A stretch of DNA of 64,000 nucleotides from positions 62,001 to 126,000 of the forward strand of contig NZ_JAAXCV010000032.1 in NCBI RefSeq assembly GCF_012911895.1, given 5' to 3'. The position numbers and the translations under genes are program-made. Origin of the DNA: Bacillus sp. RO3. GTDB taxonomy: Bacteria; Bacillota; Bacilli; Bacillales; Bacillaceae_B. A model generated the notes under the pieces. That model had not been told where the DNA came from. It did no database searches and was given only the letters and a program-made list of their open reading frames with translations. This document shows, in pieces, positions 1-8,326 of the stretch; the stretch's first letter is position 1, and each line of letters starts with the position of its first letter.

Positions 1-546
1 TTCTACCTCCACGGGCACTTTATTCAGAGTCTTTGTCATATCTTCTATCGCTTGATATACTTCATCGGTCGTCGCCAGGCCGCGAATGATCTCCACCAAT
101 TTCATGACAGGTACCGGGTTCATGAAGTGCATTCCGATCACTTGCTCCGGACGCCTGGTCGCTGCAGCGATTTCCGTAATTGGAAGGGATGATGTATTGG
201 TGGCAAGAATGGCATGCGTTGGCGTAATCTCATCCAATTGAGCAAAGATCTTCGTCTTAATGTCCATGTTCTCAACGGCTGCTTCGATGACAAGATCGAC
301 TTCCTTTGCGTCATGGATATCCGTTGAAGCCGTCAAACGGTTGACTGTCGCCGCTTTTTCTTCTTCTGACAATCTTCCTTTTTCCACAGAGCGCGTCAGA
401 TTTTTCGTAATCACGCCCATTCCTTTTTGTACAAACTCTTCTTTCAGATCATTCAGGTAGACGTCAAACCCCGCTTGTGCGCACACTTGAGCAATTCCTG
501 ATCCCATCTGTCCTGCCCCGATGACCATTACTTTTTTGATGTTCAT
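1..546 (-). CDS. mmgB: 3-hydroxybutyryl-CoA dehydrogenase, C-terminus outside window
   Basis: Oxidises 3-hydroxyacyl-CoA (3-hydroxybutyryl-CoA) with NAD in beta-oxidation or butyrate-type metabolism in the cytoplasm. The 182 visible residues begin MNIKKVMVIGAGQMGSGIA, a Rossmann dinucleotide-binding start. They continue with ATNTSSLPI and GMHFMNPVPVMKLVEI, both signatures of the HAD/Hbd family. The ATG at 546 follows GGGGAG at a normal distance. The reading frame is open to the window edge, so about 100 residues are missing. It lies 190 bp downstream of the thiolase on the same strand and so forms a thiolase-dehydrogenase pair like B. subtilis mmgA-mmgB. The family call is secure; substrate chain length is not determinable here. 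Confidence 0.93.
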   Translation of the reverse strand, partial: MNIKKVMVIGAGQMGSGIAQVCAQAGFDVYLNDLKEEFVQKGMGVITKNLTRSVEKGRLSEEEKAATVNRLTASTDIHDAKEVDLVIEAAVENMDIKTKIFAQLDEITPTHAILATNTSSLPITEIAAATRRPEQVIGMHFMNPVPVMKLVEIIRGLATTDEVYQAIEDMTKTLNKVPVEVE

Positions 547-666
547 TTTGTTCTCCCCTTTGTTAAGACTGAAACTGATAATCTATTGGTTTAACTTTAA
601 ATTGAAGTGGTAATCTCGCTTGCCGCTCTGCTGCTGACCCCTTTTCGGGACTTTAGAAGATTTGGA

Positions 667-706
667 TTTGTACCTGGTACAGGTCGCCCACTTTGTACCT
701 GGTACA
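667..706. repeat. Two direct copies of TTTGTACCTGGTACA
   Basis: The 15-base unit TTTGTACCTGGTACA occurs at 667-681 and again at 692-706, ten bases apart, between the thiolase and the dehydrogenase. Each copy is itself nearly palindromic (GTACC-T-GGTAC). On the minus strand the second copy is preceded by a T run. The pair could be a weak hairpin or processing site within the mmgA-mmgB transcript. Confidence 0.7.
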
Positions 707-736
707 AAAAATCATACAAAGAACAACACCAACTCC

Positions 737-1924
737 CTACTCCTTCGCCACCTCGATCAGGATAGCATCCCCTTGACCGCCGCCGCTGCAGATGGATGCA
801 ATGCCGATTCCGCCGCCGCGGCGCTTCAATTCGTATGCCAGTGTTAAGATGATGCGCGCCCCACTTGCTCCGATCGGGTGACCAAGTGCCACGGCGCCGC
901 CGTTCACGTTGACTTTCTCAGGATCCAACCCTGCGATTTTACCGCTTGTTAACGCCACGGCTGCGAAGGCTTCGTTGATTTCAAACAGATCGATTTCTTC
1001 AAGGGATCTTCCCGTTTTCTTCAGGAGCTCATTGATGACAAGACCCGGAGTTTGCGGGAAGTCCTTAGCTTCAACAGCGATGGCTGTAGACCCTAGGATC
1101 GTGGCTAATGGCTTTTTCCCTTCCTTCACTGCTCTCTCTTCACTCATGAGAACCATGGCAGCTGCCCCATCGTTGACGCCTGGTGCGTTCCCCGCTGTGA
1201 TGGTCCCTTCTGATCCGAAGACCGGACCTAACTTCGACAGGGCTTGAAGGGACGTTTCTTTTCGTGGGGCTTCGTCTTTATGGACGATAACAGGTTCCCC
1301 TTTGCGCTGAGGCACCTCCACCGCGACGATTTCTTCCCCGAGGATGCCTTCGTCTGTCGCTTTCACTGCCCGTTCATGGCTGCGTAATGCCCACTGATCC
1401 TGCTCTTCCCTTGATAGTTCGAATTCCTTCGCGGTTTCATTTCCGTACGTCCCCATGTGAACATTGTTGAAGCTGCACGTCAGTCCGTCATGGACCATGG
1501 AATCTTTCACCTGTGAATCACCCATTTTAAAGCCCCAGCGAGCTTTCGGAAGAATGTAGGGTGCATTGGACATGGATTCCATTCCACCTGCCACGATGAC
1601 TTCGCCGTCTCCTGCCCGGATGATCTGATCAGCCATTGTCACACTGCGCATGCCGGAAGCACATACTTTGTTGATGGTTTCTGTTTTGACATTCCAAGGA
1701 AGTCCTGCATGGCGTGATGCCTGCCGTGAAGGAATCTGTCCCTGTCCTCCCTGCAGGACCGATCCAAGAATCAATTCCTCTACTTCGTCGCCGCTCACCC
1801 CTGCACGTATCAGGGCTTCCTTCACTGCAAAGCCGCCTAATTCAGAAGCTGTAAAACCGCTTAAGCTCCCTCCAAATTTACCGAAAGGTGTTCTCGCTCC
1901 ATCTAAGATAACCGTTTTTCCCAT
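737..1924 (-). CDS. mmgA: Acetyl-CoA acetyltransferase (thiolase)
   Basis: Thiolase of 395 residues, full length for the family. It condenses or cleaves acetoacetyl-CoA or 3-ketoacyl-CoA in the cytoplasm. The nucleophilic cysteine is C88 in [11 protein letters not shown]. The second active-site elements are H349 in [12 protein letters not shown] and C379 in CSGGGQGDA. The start ATG follows GGAGAG. It is followed by the 3-hydroxybutyryl-CoA dehydrogenase and preceded by fadF on the same strand, so the three probably serve fatty-acid breakdown. A cre-like site lies about 50 bp upstream of the start, which suggests carbon catabolite repression as described for B. subtilis mmgA. Confidence 0.95.
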   Translation of the reverse strand: MGKTVILDGARTPFGKFGGSLSGFTASELGGFAVKEALIRAGVSGDEVEELILGSVLQGGQGQIPSRQASRHAGLPWNVKTETINKVCASGMRSVTMADQIIRAGDGEVIVAGGMESMSNAPYILPKARWGFKMGDSQVKDSMVHDGLTCSFNNVHMGTYGNETAKEFELSREEQDQWALRSHERAVKATDEGILGEEIVAVEVPQRKGEPVIVHKDEAPRKETSLQALSKLGPVFGSEGTITAGNAPGVNDGAAAMVLMSEERAVKEGKKPLATILGSTAIAVEAKDFPQTPGLVINELLKKTGRSLEEIDLFEINEAFAAVALTSGKIAGLDPEKVNVNGGAVALGHPIGASGARIILTLAYELKRRGGGIGIASICSGGGQGDAILIEVAKE

Positions 1925-1974
1925 CTCAATCGCTCTCCTTCATATTTGAATGATTTGATTCGACAAAAACACAT

Positions 1975-1988
1975 TGTATACGCTTACA
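1975..1988 (-). promoter_or_regulatory. cre-like CcpA site upstream of thiolase
   Basis: On the minus strand the sequence is TGTAAGCGTATACA. It differs at one conserved position from the cre consensus TGWNANCGNTNWCA and closely resembles TGTAAGCGTTTACA. It sits about 50 bp upstream of the thiolase start codon, a position suited to repression. Confidence 0.6.
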
Positions 1989-2055
1989 AAAAGGTTCAAA
2001 AAAATTTGTCCGACAGATAGCGACTGAACGCTCGCTCAACAAATCCCCAAAAGAG

Positions 2056-2076
2056 AAGGGACAGTTTTTGTCCCTT
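2056..2076. terminator. Perfect 8-bp hairpin in fadF-thiolase spacer
   Basis: AAGGGACA and TGTCCCTT are separated by five bases. The 360-bp gap between fadF and the thiolase (1925-2286) also contains the cre-like site and the fadF terminator. No further gene is visible in it. Confidence 0.45.
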
Positions 2077-2172
2077 ATATATCCTCATTGTACTCCATAT
2101 TGGTATGGAACGTAATGACTTTTTAGAAAGTTTTTATTTTTCTATTTTATTTATTATTGTAGAAAAATATTA

Positions 2173-2209
2173 GGAGTGAAACGCAATAGAGGCTATTTTG
2201 TTTCACTCC
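2173..2209 (-). terminator. Probable terminator of fadF
   Basis: GGAGTGAAAC and GTTTCACTCC form a 10-bp stem about 80 bp beyond the fadF stop. On the minus strand it is followed by the T-rich run TAATATTTTTC. Confidence 0.65.
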
Positions 2210-2286
2210 CATATGTTTGATTATTCATGATGTTGGTGTACGGGCTGAATCTTCACCCTATCATTATCTATTTGATAATAAACTTT

Positions 2287-4410
2287 TTACGAAGCTGCCG
2301 GTTGCTGATTTTGATCCCCGCAAACCGCTTTTTCGAGGATTTCAGCCACATCCTGAGTGGACACGGTTTCTTCCACTTCCTTCGCTTTCGTACCGTCTGA
2401 CAGCATCGTCAGGCAGTAAGGACATCCAGAACTGATGACGGAAGGCTTGACCTCAAGTGCCTGTTCGGTACGTGACACATTGACGCGGTGACCAGCATCT
2501 TCTTCCATCCACATCAGTCCTCCTCCGGCGCCACAGCACATGCCTTTTTCACGGTTGCGCTCCATTTCCACCAATTTCACACCGGAGATTGATTTCAGGA
2601 TTTCACGAGGTGGATCGTACACTTCATTGTAACGGCCAAGGTAACAGGAATCGTGGAAAGTGATCGTTTCGTTCACTTCGTATTTAGGTTTCAGACGGCC
2701 TTCTTTCACCAGGTCATACAGAAGTTCCGTATGGTGATACACTTCTGCTTCCAATCCGAAGTCCGGATACTCATTTTTAAAGATGTTATATGCGTGTGGA
2801 TCGATCGTAATGATTTTTTTGATTTCATTTTTTTCAAATTCGGCGATGTTTTGACCTGCAAGCTCCTGGAATAAAAATTCATTTCCAAGGCGGCGCGGTG
2901 TATCGCCGGAGTTTTTCTCTTTATTTCCTAAGATTGCGAACTTCACTCCTGCTTCATTCAGCAGCTTGGCAAATGATAACGCAATTTTTTGGCTTCGGTT
3001 ATCGAATGAACCCATGGATCCGACCCAGAATAAGTATTCGAAGTCTTCTCCTGCTTTTTTCATTTCCTTCACCGTCGGGATGTGGACGTCTTCTCTCGCT
3101 TCACGCCAGTTTTCACGTTCTTTACGGTTCAGACCCCAAGGATTCCCCTGGCGCTCGATGTTTTGCATGGCGCGCTGTGCGTCTGCATCCATCTTCCCTT
3201 CTGTCAGGACAAGGTAACGGCGAAGATCGATGATTTTATCTACGTGTTCGTTCATGACCGGACACTGGTCTTCACAGTTACGGCACGTCGTACATGCCCA
3301 GATTTCTTCTTCCGTAATGATGTCTCCGATCAAGGAAGGGCTGTACGCTGCTCCTGCTGCCGCTTCTTCGGCTGCCTGGGTGGCACTCGCCATCGCCAGC
3401 TGATTCCCTTTTGTTCCGTTGAATGCAAATGTCGGCACCCAAGGCTTCTTCTGTGTAACGACTGCACCATGATTGGTCAGGTTATCACGAAGTTTAACGA
3501 TTAAGTCCATGGGGGAAAGCATTTTCCCTGTCCCTGATGCAGGACACATATTCGTACATCGGCCACATTCTACACATGCGTAGAAATCGATCATTTGGTG
3601 CTGTGTAAATTCTTCAATCTTCCCTACCCCGAAGCTTTCAGCCGATTCATCTTCAAAGTCGATGGGCTTCAGCTTTCCTGGATTGTCTAAGCGATTGAAG
3701 TAGACGTTCGCAGGACCTGCGATCAAATGAGCGTGCTTTGATTGCGGAACGTAAACAAGGAATGCCAGTAAGAAAAGCAGGTGAACCCACCATGCTATAT
3801 AGAAAATGACGATGGAGGCCGTTTCACCGATGGCTCCCATTGCCCCTGCAATCAGAGACGCTACCGGCTCTGTCCAGGCAAGCTCTTCACCGTGCCAGAT
3901 CAGACCCATCCCGTTACCAACAAGAACAGACAGCATTAATCCACCGATGAACAGAAGGACAAGACCTGATTTGAATCCTCTTTTTAAACGGACCAATTTT
4001 TCAACATAGCGTCTGTGGAACGCCCAGACGACTGCTACCAGGATCATGAGCGTGACAAGCTCCTGGAAGAACGTGAAGCCCGGATATAATGGTCCGAGTG
4101 GCAAGTGACTTCCCGGCGCCAGCCCTTTCCAGATGAAATCGATGGCTCCGAATTGAACCAGGATAAAGCCGTAGAAGAACATGACGTGGATCGCGCCACT
4201 CTTCTTATCCTTCAGGAGCTTCTTCTGGCCGAAGACATTGACCAGGATCTTCTGGAACCGCTCTTTGAAACGTTTGTCGAATTCCACTTTCTTTCCAAGC
4301 TTGATATATTCAATTCTCGTCTTTACTACATACACAAATAGACTAACTGCGTAAACGGTTACAAGAATGAATGCAACCCAATTGAGAATGAGTAACCCAT
4401 TCATAGACAA
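2287..4410 (-). CDS. fadF: FadF-type iron-sulfur membrane oxidoreductase
   Basis: Membrane-bound Fe-S protein of 707 residues, homologous to B. subtilis YwjF/FadF. It probably carries electrons from acyl-CoA dehydrogenase/ETF into the respiratory chain. The N-terminal ~250 residues hold about six membrane segments. Two 4Fe-4S motifs follow, CVECGRCTNMCP and CTTCRNCEDQCP. The C-terminal half has heterodisulfide-reductase-type CCG elements (MCCGAGGG and SGCPYC). The ATG start follows GGGGGAG. A sigma-A promoter containing a FadR-type operator lies about 100 bp upstream. The divergent neighbour is the ywjE-like gene, the same order as in B. subtilis. The direct electron partner is inferred from the family. 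Confidence 0.93.
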   Translation of the reverse strand: MSMNGLLILNWVAFILVTVYAVSLFVYVVKTRIEYIKLGKKVEFDKRFKERFQKILVNVFGQKKLLKDKKSGAIHVMFFYGFILVQFGAIDFIWKGLAPGSHLPLGPLYPGFTFFQELVTLMILVAVVWAFHRRYVEKLVRLKRGFKSGLVLLFIGGLMLSVLVGNGMGLIWHGEELAWTEPVASLIAGAMGAIGETASIVIFYIAWWVHLLFLLAFLVYVPQSKHAHLIAGPANVYFNRLDNPGKLKPIDFEDESAESFGVGKIEEFTQHQMIDFYACVECGRCTNMCPASGTGKMLSPMDLIVKLRDNLTNHGAVVTQKKPWVPTFAFNGTKGNQLAMASATQAAEEAAAGAAYSPSLIGDIITEEEIWACTTCRNCEDQCPVMNEHVDKIIDLRRYLVLTEGKMDADAQRAMQNIERQGNPWGLNRKERENWREAREDVHIPTVKEMKKAGEDFEYLFWVGSMGSFDNRSQKIALSFAKLLNEAGVKFAILGNKEKNSGDTPRRLGNEFLFQELAGQNIAEFEKNEIKKIITIDPHAYNIFKNEYPDFGLEAEVYHHTELLYDLVKEGRLKPKYEVNETITFHDSCYLGRYNEVYDPPREILKSISGVKLVEMERNREKGMCCGAGGGLMWMEEDAGHRVNVSRTEQALEVKPSVISSGCPYCLTMLSDGTKAKEVEETVSTQDVAEILEKAVCGDQNQQPAAS

Positions 4411-4500
4411 ACACTCCCCCTTCTTTGGCCTGATCTTTGAACTTCCCCTTTGTTCAAACTTTTACAAACCAAATCAATATTCTGAATAGTTCATATATCC

Positions 4501-4528
4501 ATTATATTATGAATGAGCATTCAGTCAA
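4501..4528 (-). promoter_or_regulatory. fadF promoter with FadR operator
   Basis: On the minus strand TTGACT (4523-4528) and TATAAT (4501-4506) are spaced by 16 bases. TGAATGAGCATTCAGTCA (4510-4527) matches the B. subtilis FadR box TGAATGA-N4-TCATTCA at 13 of 14 defined positions. It lies over the -35 and spacer, so binding would block RNA polymerase. Long-chain acyl-CoA is the known inducer of this regulator. The 4411-4730 gap otherwise holds only the ywjE-like leader. Confidence 0.75.
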
Positions 4529-4730
4529 TGGTTTTTTACCAAGAAAAGTGAAAACCTTTTCATTGCTTCTATCTCAATCTTCGACAAAATCAGCTATGCT
4601 TGCTTTTTATCATGACCATTTGACCATGCCGAGGTTTCAAAAGGGAGTCTTTACGGGAAAAGAAGAAAGAATGCAAAGGACTGGAAATTCAGGACATACT
4701 AAAAACAATGCAAATGAGAGAGTGATGTTA

Positions 4731-5936
4731 ATGTGGTGGTGGATCCTGCTTATAATCATAGCAGCCGTATTCATTTGGCTGGTGATCGACTTCAAACTGG
4801 GCCGCAGTCAATTCATCCGGACCCGGACAAGAAGGGATTATGAAAAACGGAACAGCAATATCGAATTATTTTCAAGAGGACCTGAACTGTTTGACCAAAT
4901 GTTTAAAGAACTGAAAGAGGCCACGTCCTCGATTCATGTTTTATTTTATATCGTACAGGATGACCATTTCGCTTTACGATTTTTGGATTTATTGAAGGAT
5001 AAGGCAAAAGAAGGCATTGAAGTACGACTATTAATGGATCAGATCGGGAGTCATAATGTCCCGGGATCCAAAGTGAGGATGCTAAAGGATGCAGGTGTGG
5101 AAGTTGCCTTCTGTCAAAAAGTGCGCCCCCCTTTCCTGTTCTTTTCCTCCCAACAGCGTAACCATCGTAAAATCACTGTCATAGACGGGAAAATTGGATA
5201 TGTAGGCGGCTATAACGTCGGAAAGGAATATATTGATGAGAATGACATTCCAGAGCTTTCTCCGTGGAGGGATTACCACCTTCGTTTAGAAGGGGAGGGT
5301 GTCCATGATCTTCAAACCGAATTTTGCATCGATTGGTATAGGGCGACAAAGAAGGACTTGAAAGAAGTGGCCTCCTATTTCCCACCAGCCTTCAAGGGGA
5401 GCATCCCACACCAGATATTCCCTACAGAAGGGGTGAACATCGAGGAATTCTTTAAGAAATTCATTGATGAAGCCGAAGAGGAAATCATCATTGGAACCCC
5501 TTATTTCATCCCTACCCCTATCTTGATGGATGCTCTGTGCAGTGCGTTGGGACGCGGGGTTATCGTGAGGATCATTGTCCCAAATAATTCTGATCACATC
5601 CTAGTGAAGGAAGCGGCCTTTCCTTACTTCAGGACACTGCTTTCCAAAGGGGCGGAAGTATATCAATTCATGAACGGCTTCTATCATGCCAAGGTAATTA
5701 TTGTGGACGATCATTTTTGTGATATAGGGACGGCGAATTTTGATAAGAGAAGCTTTTTTATCAACCTCGAAATCAATACTCTTATCTTTGATAAAGAGTT
5801 TATACACACGTTGAAGAATGAAATGGCGAAGGATTTGGAAGCATCCGATCAGCTGAACGAAAGCGATCTCGCCAATGTTTCTTTATTCACCCGTATGAAG
5901 GAGCGTGTCGCTTCAACCATTTCGATTTTACTTTAG
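4731..5936 (+). CDS. ywjE: Cardiolipin synthase-like phospholipase D protein (YwjE family)
   Basis: Membrane-anchored phospholipase-D-superfamily protein of 401 residues, close to the length of B. subtilis YwjE. It starts MWWWILLIIIAAVFIWLVI, one membrane segment. Two HKD motifs follow: HRKITVIDGKIGYVGGYN in the middle, and HAKVIIVDDHF with GTANFDKRS near the C-terminus. This is the catalytic pair for phosphatidyl transfer to phosphatidylglycerol. The ATG at 4731 has GAGAGAG eight bases upstream. A longer in-frame extension back to a TTG at 4437 lacks a ribosome site and crosses the divergent promoter. uvsE follows after 11 bp. Confidence 0.9.
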   Translation: MWWWILLIIIAAVFIWLVIDFKLGRSQFIRTRTRRDYEKRNSNIELFSRGPELFDQMFKELKEATSSIHVLFYIVQDDHFALRFLDLLKDKAKEGIEVRLLMDQIGSHNVPGSKVRMLKDAGVEVAFCQKVRPPFLFFSSQQRNHRKITVIDGKIGYVGGYNVGKEYIDENDIPELSPWRDYHLRLEGEGVHDLQTEFCIDWYRATKKDLKEVASYFPPAFKGSIPHQIFPTEGVNIEEFFKKFIDEAEEEIIIGTPYFIPTPILMDALCSALGRGVIVRIIVPNNSDHILVKEAAFPYFRTLLSKGAEVYQFMNGFYHAKVIIVDDHFCDIGTANFDKRSFFINLEINTLIFDKEFIHTLKNEMAKDLEASDQLNESDLANVSLFTRMKERVASTISILL

Positions 5937-5947
5937 GGGGATACTAC

Positions 5948-6901
5948 ATGAGAGTCCGATTGGGGTTCGTTGCGAATTCCCTTTCCTTATGGGACGCAAG
6001 CCCTGCCAAAACGATGACCTACAAACGATATACAGAACTGCCAAAGGAAGAGCGGATGGACCGTCTGAAGGACGTGACGAGGTTAAATCTGGAACATACG
6101 AAACGCATCCTTTATTTATGTGCCGCTCACGAAATCGAACTGTACCGCCTTTCAAGCTCCCTTGTTCCCCTCGCCACTCATCCCGAAGTCGAATGGGATT
6201 TCCATTCACCTTTTAAAAAAGAATGGAAAGAACTCGGGGAGTTGATTAAAAAGTTTGGGATCAGGGCAAGCTTTCACCCGAATCAATTCACCTTATTCAC
6301 AAGCCCCAGAGAGCACGTCACAGAAAACGCCGTAAAGGATATGGTGTACCATTATCAGATGCTGGAGTATATGGGGATCGAGAAGGATTCTGTCATTAAC
6401 ATCCATATAGGGGGCAGCTATGGAGACAAAGAAGAAACCCTGGTCCGTTTTCATGAGAATATCAAGAGCCTTCCAGCTGATGTGAAAGAAATCATGACTC
6501 TGGAGAATGATGACAAGACCTATACAGTCGAAGAAACATTGGCCGTATGTCAAAAAGAAAATATCCCATTGGTCCTTGATATTCATCATCATGAGGCCAA
6601 TCTGAGTGAAAAGCCGTTAGAGGACTATCTTGAAGCGATTTATGCAACTTGGGAAAAACGAGATTTGGTACCCAAAATACATATCTCCTCCCCTAAATCG
6701 GAAAAGGCTTTCCGATCCCACGCTGACCTGGTCGATCCGGCATTCGTAAAGGATTTTTTCAAAACACTCAAGAGGTTTGACCAGGACGTGGATTTCATGA
6801 TTGAAGCAAAGCATAAAGACCTGGCCATGCTAAAGCTGATAGAGGATCTCTCTACGATTCGGGGAGTGAAGCGGATCAGCGGGGGAACGTTGGAATGGTA
6901 A
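5948..6901 (+). CDS. uvsE: UV damage endonuclease UvsE
   Basis: UV-damage repair endonuclease of 317 residues, a TIM-barrel metalloenzyme that nicks DNA 5' of photoproducts. The family-typical start MRVRLGFVANSLSLWDASPA is present. Metal-ligand-rich stretches can be seen: FHPNQF, NIHIGGSYGDK, LENDD and DIHHHE. The ATG follows AGGGGGA and lies 11 bp after the ywjE-like gene, so the two are probably cotranscribed, as in B. subtilis (ywjE-ywjD). No LexA box was found near it. The gene product likely protects DNA of UV-exposed cells or germinating spores. Confidence 0.93.
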   Translation: MRVRLGFVANSLSLWDASPAKTMTYKRYTELPKEERMDRLKDVTRLNLEHTKRILYLCAAHEIELYRLSSSLVPLATHPEVEWDFHSPFKKEWKELGELIKKFGIRASFHPNQFTLFTSPREHVTENAVKDMVYHYQMLEYMGIEKDSVINIHIGGSYGDKEETLVRFHENIKSLPADVKEIMTLENDDKTYTVEETLAVCQKENIPLVLDIHHHEANLSEKPLEDYLEAIYATWEKRDLVPKIHISSPKSEKAFRSHADLVDPAFVKDFFKTLKRFDQDVDFMIEAKHKDLAMLKLIEDLSTIRGVKRISGGTLEW

Positions 6902-7082
6902 TGAGAAAGGTTTCCTTACGTTGTTTAGCAGGCGAGAAAAGATAAACACTTAACGTTTTCGTGTATAAATGAACCCTATATTCAGCCATGTTAAGGTAAG
7001 CCAGGGAAACATCATACGTGCCCTTAACTTCACAATCTATGGGACAACAGCCTTTCAAACGTAAAGACAAAGGAGAATAACA

Positions 7083-7592
7083 ATGGATACGATGCTGTTT
7101 CAAGCTATCTCACGACTTTCAGGTCGATCATTCATAGTCGATAAGTGGATGATTGGCATTTCTAACCGAATGCGTTATGTGTTTATCTTTGTATTGATTC
7201 TTCTATGGTTTAAAAACAAGAAGATTCCTCTAAGGGCCATCCTGGCCTCTTCCATCGCGCTCATCATGAATACGATCATCAAATTGTTTATCTATAAGCC
7301 GCGACCGTTTATAAAAAGGCGCGTTGGGATCCTGATCCCTTCAAAAATGGATTCAACGTTTCCAAGTAAACATACTCTGCTCGCTTTTGCTGTTTCAACG
7401 ACCATTTTTTGTTATCAGCGTTTTTTAGGGGCGCTCATGCTTGGATTATCCTTCTTAACAGGTCTATCCCGGATTTTTGTAGGTCACCATTATCCATCAG
7501 ATATTTTAGGAAGTGCTGTGATTGGTTCTCTTTCAAGTATGATGGTCACTCCATTCTCATGGGCTAAGTCCAGCGTTAAAGATAACGGATAA
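7083..7592 (+). CDS. PAP2-family undecaprenyl-diphosphatase-like membrane protein
   Basis: Integral membrane phosphatase of 169 residues with the three PAP2 motifs. KLFIYKPRP is the KxxxxxxRP motif. PSKHT is a variant of PSGH. SRIFVGHHYPSDILG is the SRxxxxxHxxxD motif carrying the catalytic histidine. Family members such as BcrC/YwoA dephosphorylate undecaprenyl diphosphate at the outer membrane face for cell-wall lipid recycling and bacitracin tolerance. About five hydrophobic segments are visible. The ATG follows AAAGGAG. The gene stands alone, with 180 bp to uvsE upstream. Which lipid diphosphate it uses cannot be decided. Confidence 0.85.
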   Translation: MDTMLFQAISRLSGRSFIVDKWMIGISNRMRYVFIFVLILLWFKNKKIPLRAILASSIALIMNTIIKLFIYKPRPFIKRRVGILIPSKMDSTFPSKHTLLAFAVSTTIFCYQRFLGALMLGLSFLTGLSRIFVGHHYPSDILGSAVIGSLSSMMVTPFSWAKSSVKDNG

Positions 7593-7677
7593 TCTACAAA
7601 AGCGAAAAAAATGATGCGATACGTGCCGCTTGTAAAAGTGTAGCCCGGGCATTGGGACCTTGAAGGAATATCTTTGA

Positions 7678-7836
7678 ACAAGATCGCAGATCTCTCACAA
7701 AGCATTTGATAAGTTGTTTCTAGAGGATTTCGGGAGGTATAGTGAAGAACAGATGCAAAGGGTTGAGCCATTATGGGGGGATTGTATCCAGAAAGGCACA
7801 GAGCCGTCATTGTCTGAGTGGAAGAAGAACAGCTAG
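7678..7836 (+). pseudogene. Possible C-terminal gene fragment
   Basis: A 52-codon stretch without a good start reads as protein-like sequence (KAFDKLFLEDFGRYSEEQ, then WGDCIQKGTEPSLSEWKKN) and ends with TAG. It begins immediately after an in-frame stop and has no ribosome binding site, so it looks like the tail of a lost gene. I do not recognise the family. The rest of the 400-bp gap (7593-7992) shows no clear feature. Confidence 0.3.
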
Positions 7837-7992
7837 CTTCTATTGGACTTTCTTCTTGACCTTATAGACTCTGTGGACTTAGGTGGAAGCACTTCATCGT
7901 TTTACGTTGGTTGGTACTTTATTCTTTGAACCTGTCCTTTTCGAAAAAGATGGAAGCGACAGTAAACTAGAATCGCTTTTCCTATGTAAGGA

Positions 7993-8172
7993 TCATTTGA
8001 AAACAGCTTCGATCCAGGGCTGAATCGCTGTAAATGCTTTAAATCCAAGGTAGATGCCCACAATTCCTGCAATTCCTGCCAACGCAGGCGGTGCCGGTAT
8101 CGGAAGCTTAAATAGAGCAAAGATAAATCCAACTAAAAATCCTGTCACAATCGCTAAAATAACGGTTTTCAT
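7993..8172 (-). CDS. XapX domain small membrane protein
   Basis: Small hydrophobic protein of 59 residues, MKTVILAIVTGFLVGFIFAL followed by PIPAPPALAGIAGIVGIYLG. The proline-rich loop and the glycine-rich second segment are the signature of the XapX/DUF1427 family, whose function is not established. Two membrane helices are predicted by eye. The ATG at 8172 is five bases after GAGGAGG. It is transcribed on the same strand as argS but separated from it by a hairpin, so it is probably its own unit. Confidence 0.8.
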   Translation of the reverse strand: MKTVILAIVTGFLVGFIFALFKLPIPAPPALAGIAGIVGIYLGFKAFTAIQPWIEAVFK

Positions 8173-8287
8173 AACATCCTCCTCACTGATCGTCATGCAT
8201 TTATTATACGTTAAAGCATGGAAAATATAAGGACAAATATGAGAGTGCTCAACAGCTTGAGACGAGAAATTCATTCTCCTATGAATA

Positions 8288-8317
8288 AAGGTCCGTCCCT
8301 CTTAGGGGACGGACCTT
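8288..8317 (-). terminator. argS terminator built from two inverted GGGACGGACCTT repeats
   Basis: AAGGTCCGTCCC (8288-8299) and GGGACGGACCTT (8306-8317) form a perfect 12-bp stem ten bases beyond the argS stop, followed on the minus strand by TTTATT. The arm is the dispersed repeat found elsewhere in the window. Confidence 0.7.
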
Positions 8318-8326
8318 CTATCTTCG

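Noticed and set aside
3082-3504. 140-codon frame antisense to fadF
   Set aside because: It opposes the conserved Fe-S domains of fadF and has no recognisable features.
4437-4730. N-terminal extension of the cardiolipin synthase-like protein
   Set aside because: It starts from a TTG without ribosome site, crosses the FadR-controlled divergent promoter and precedes a clear anchor sequence with its own ribosome site.
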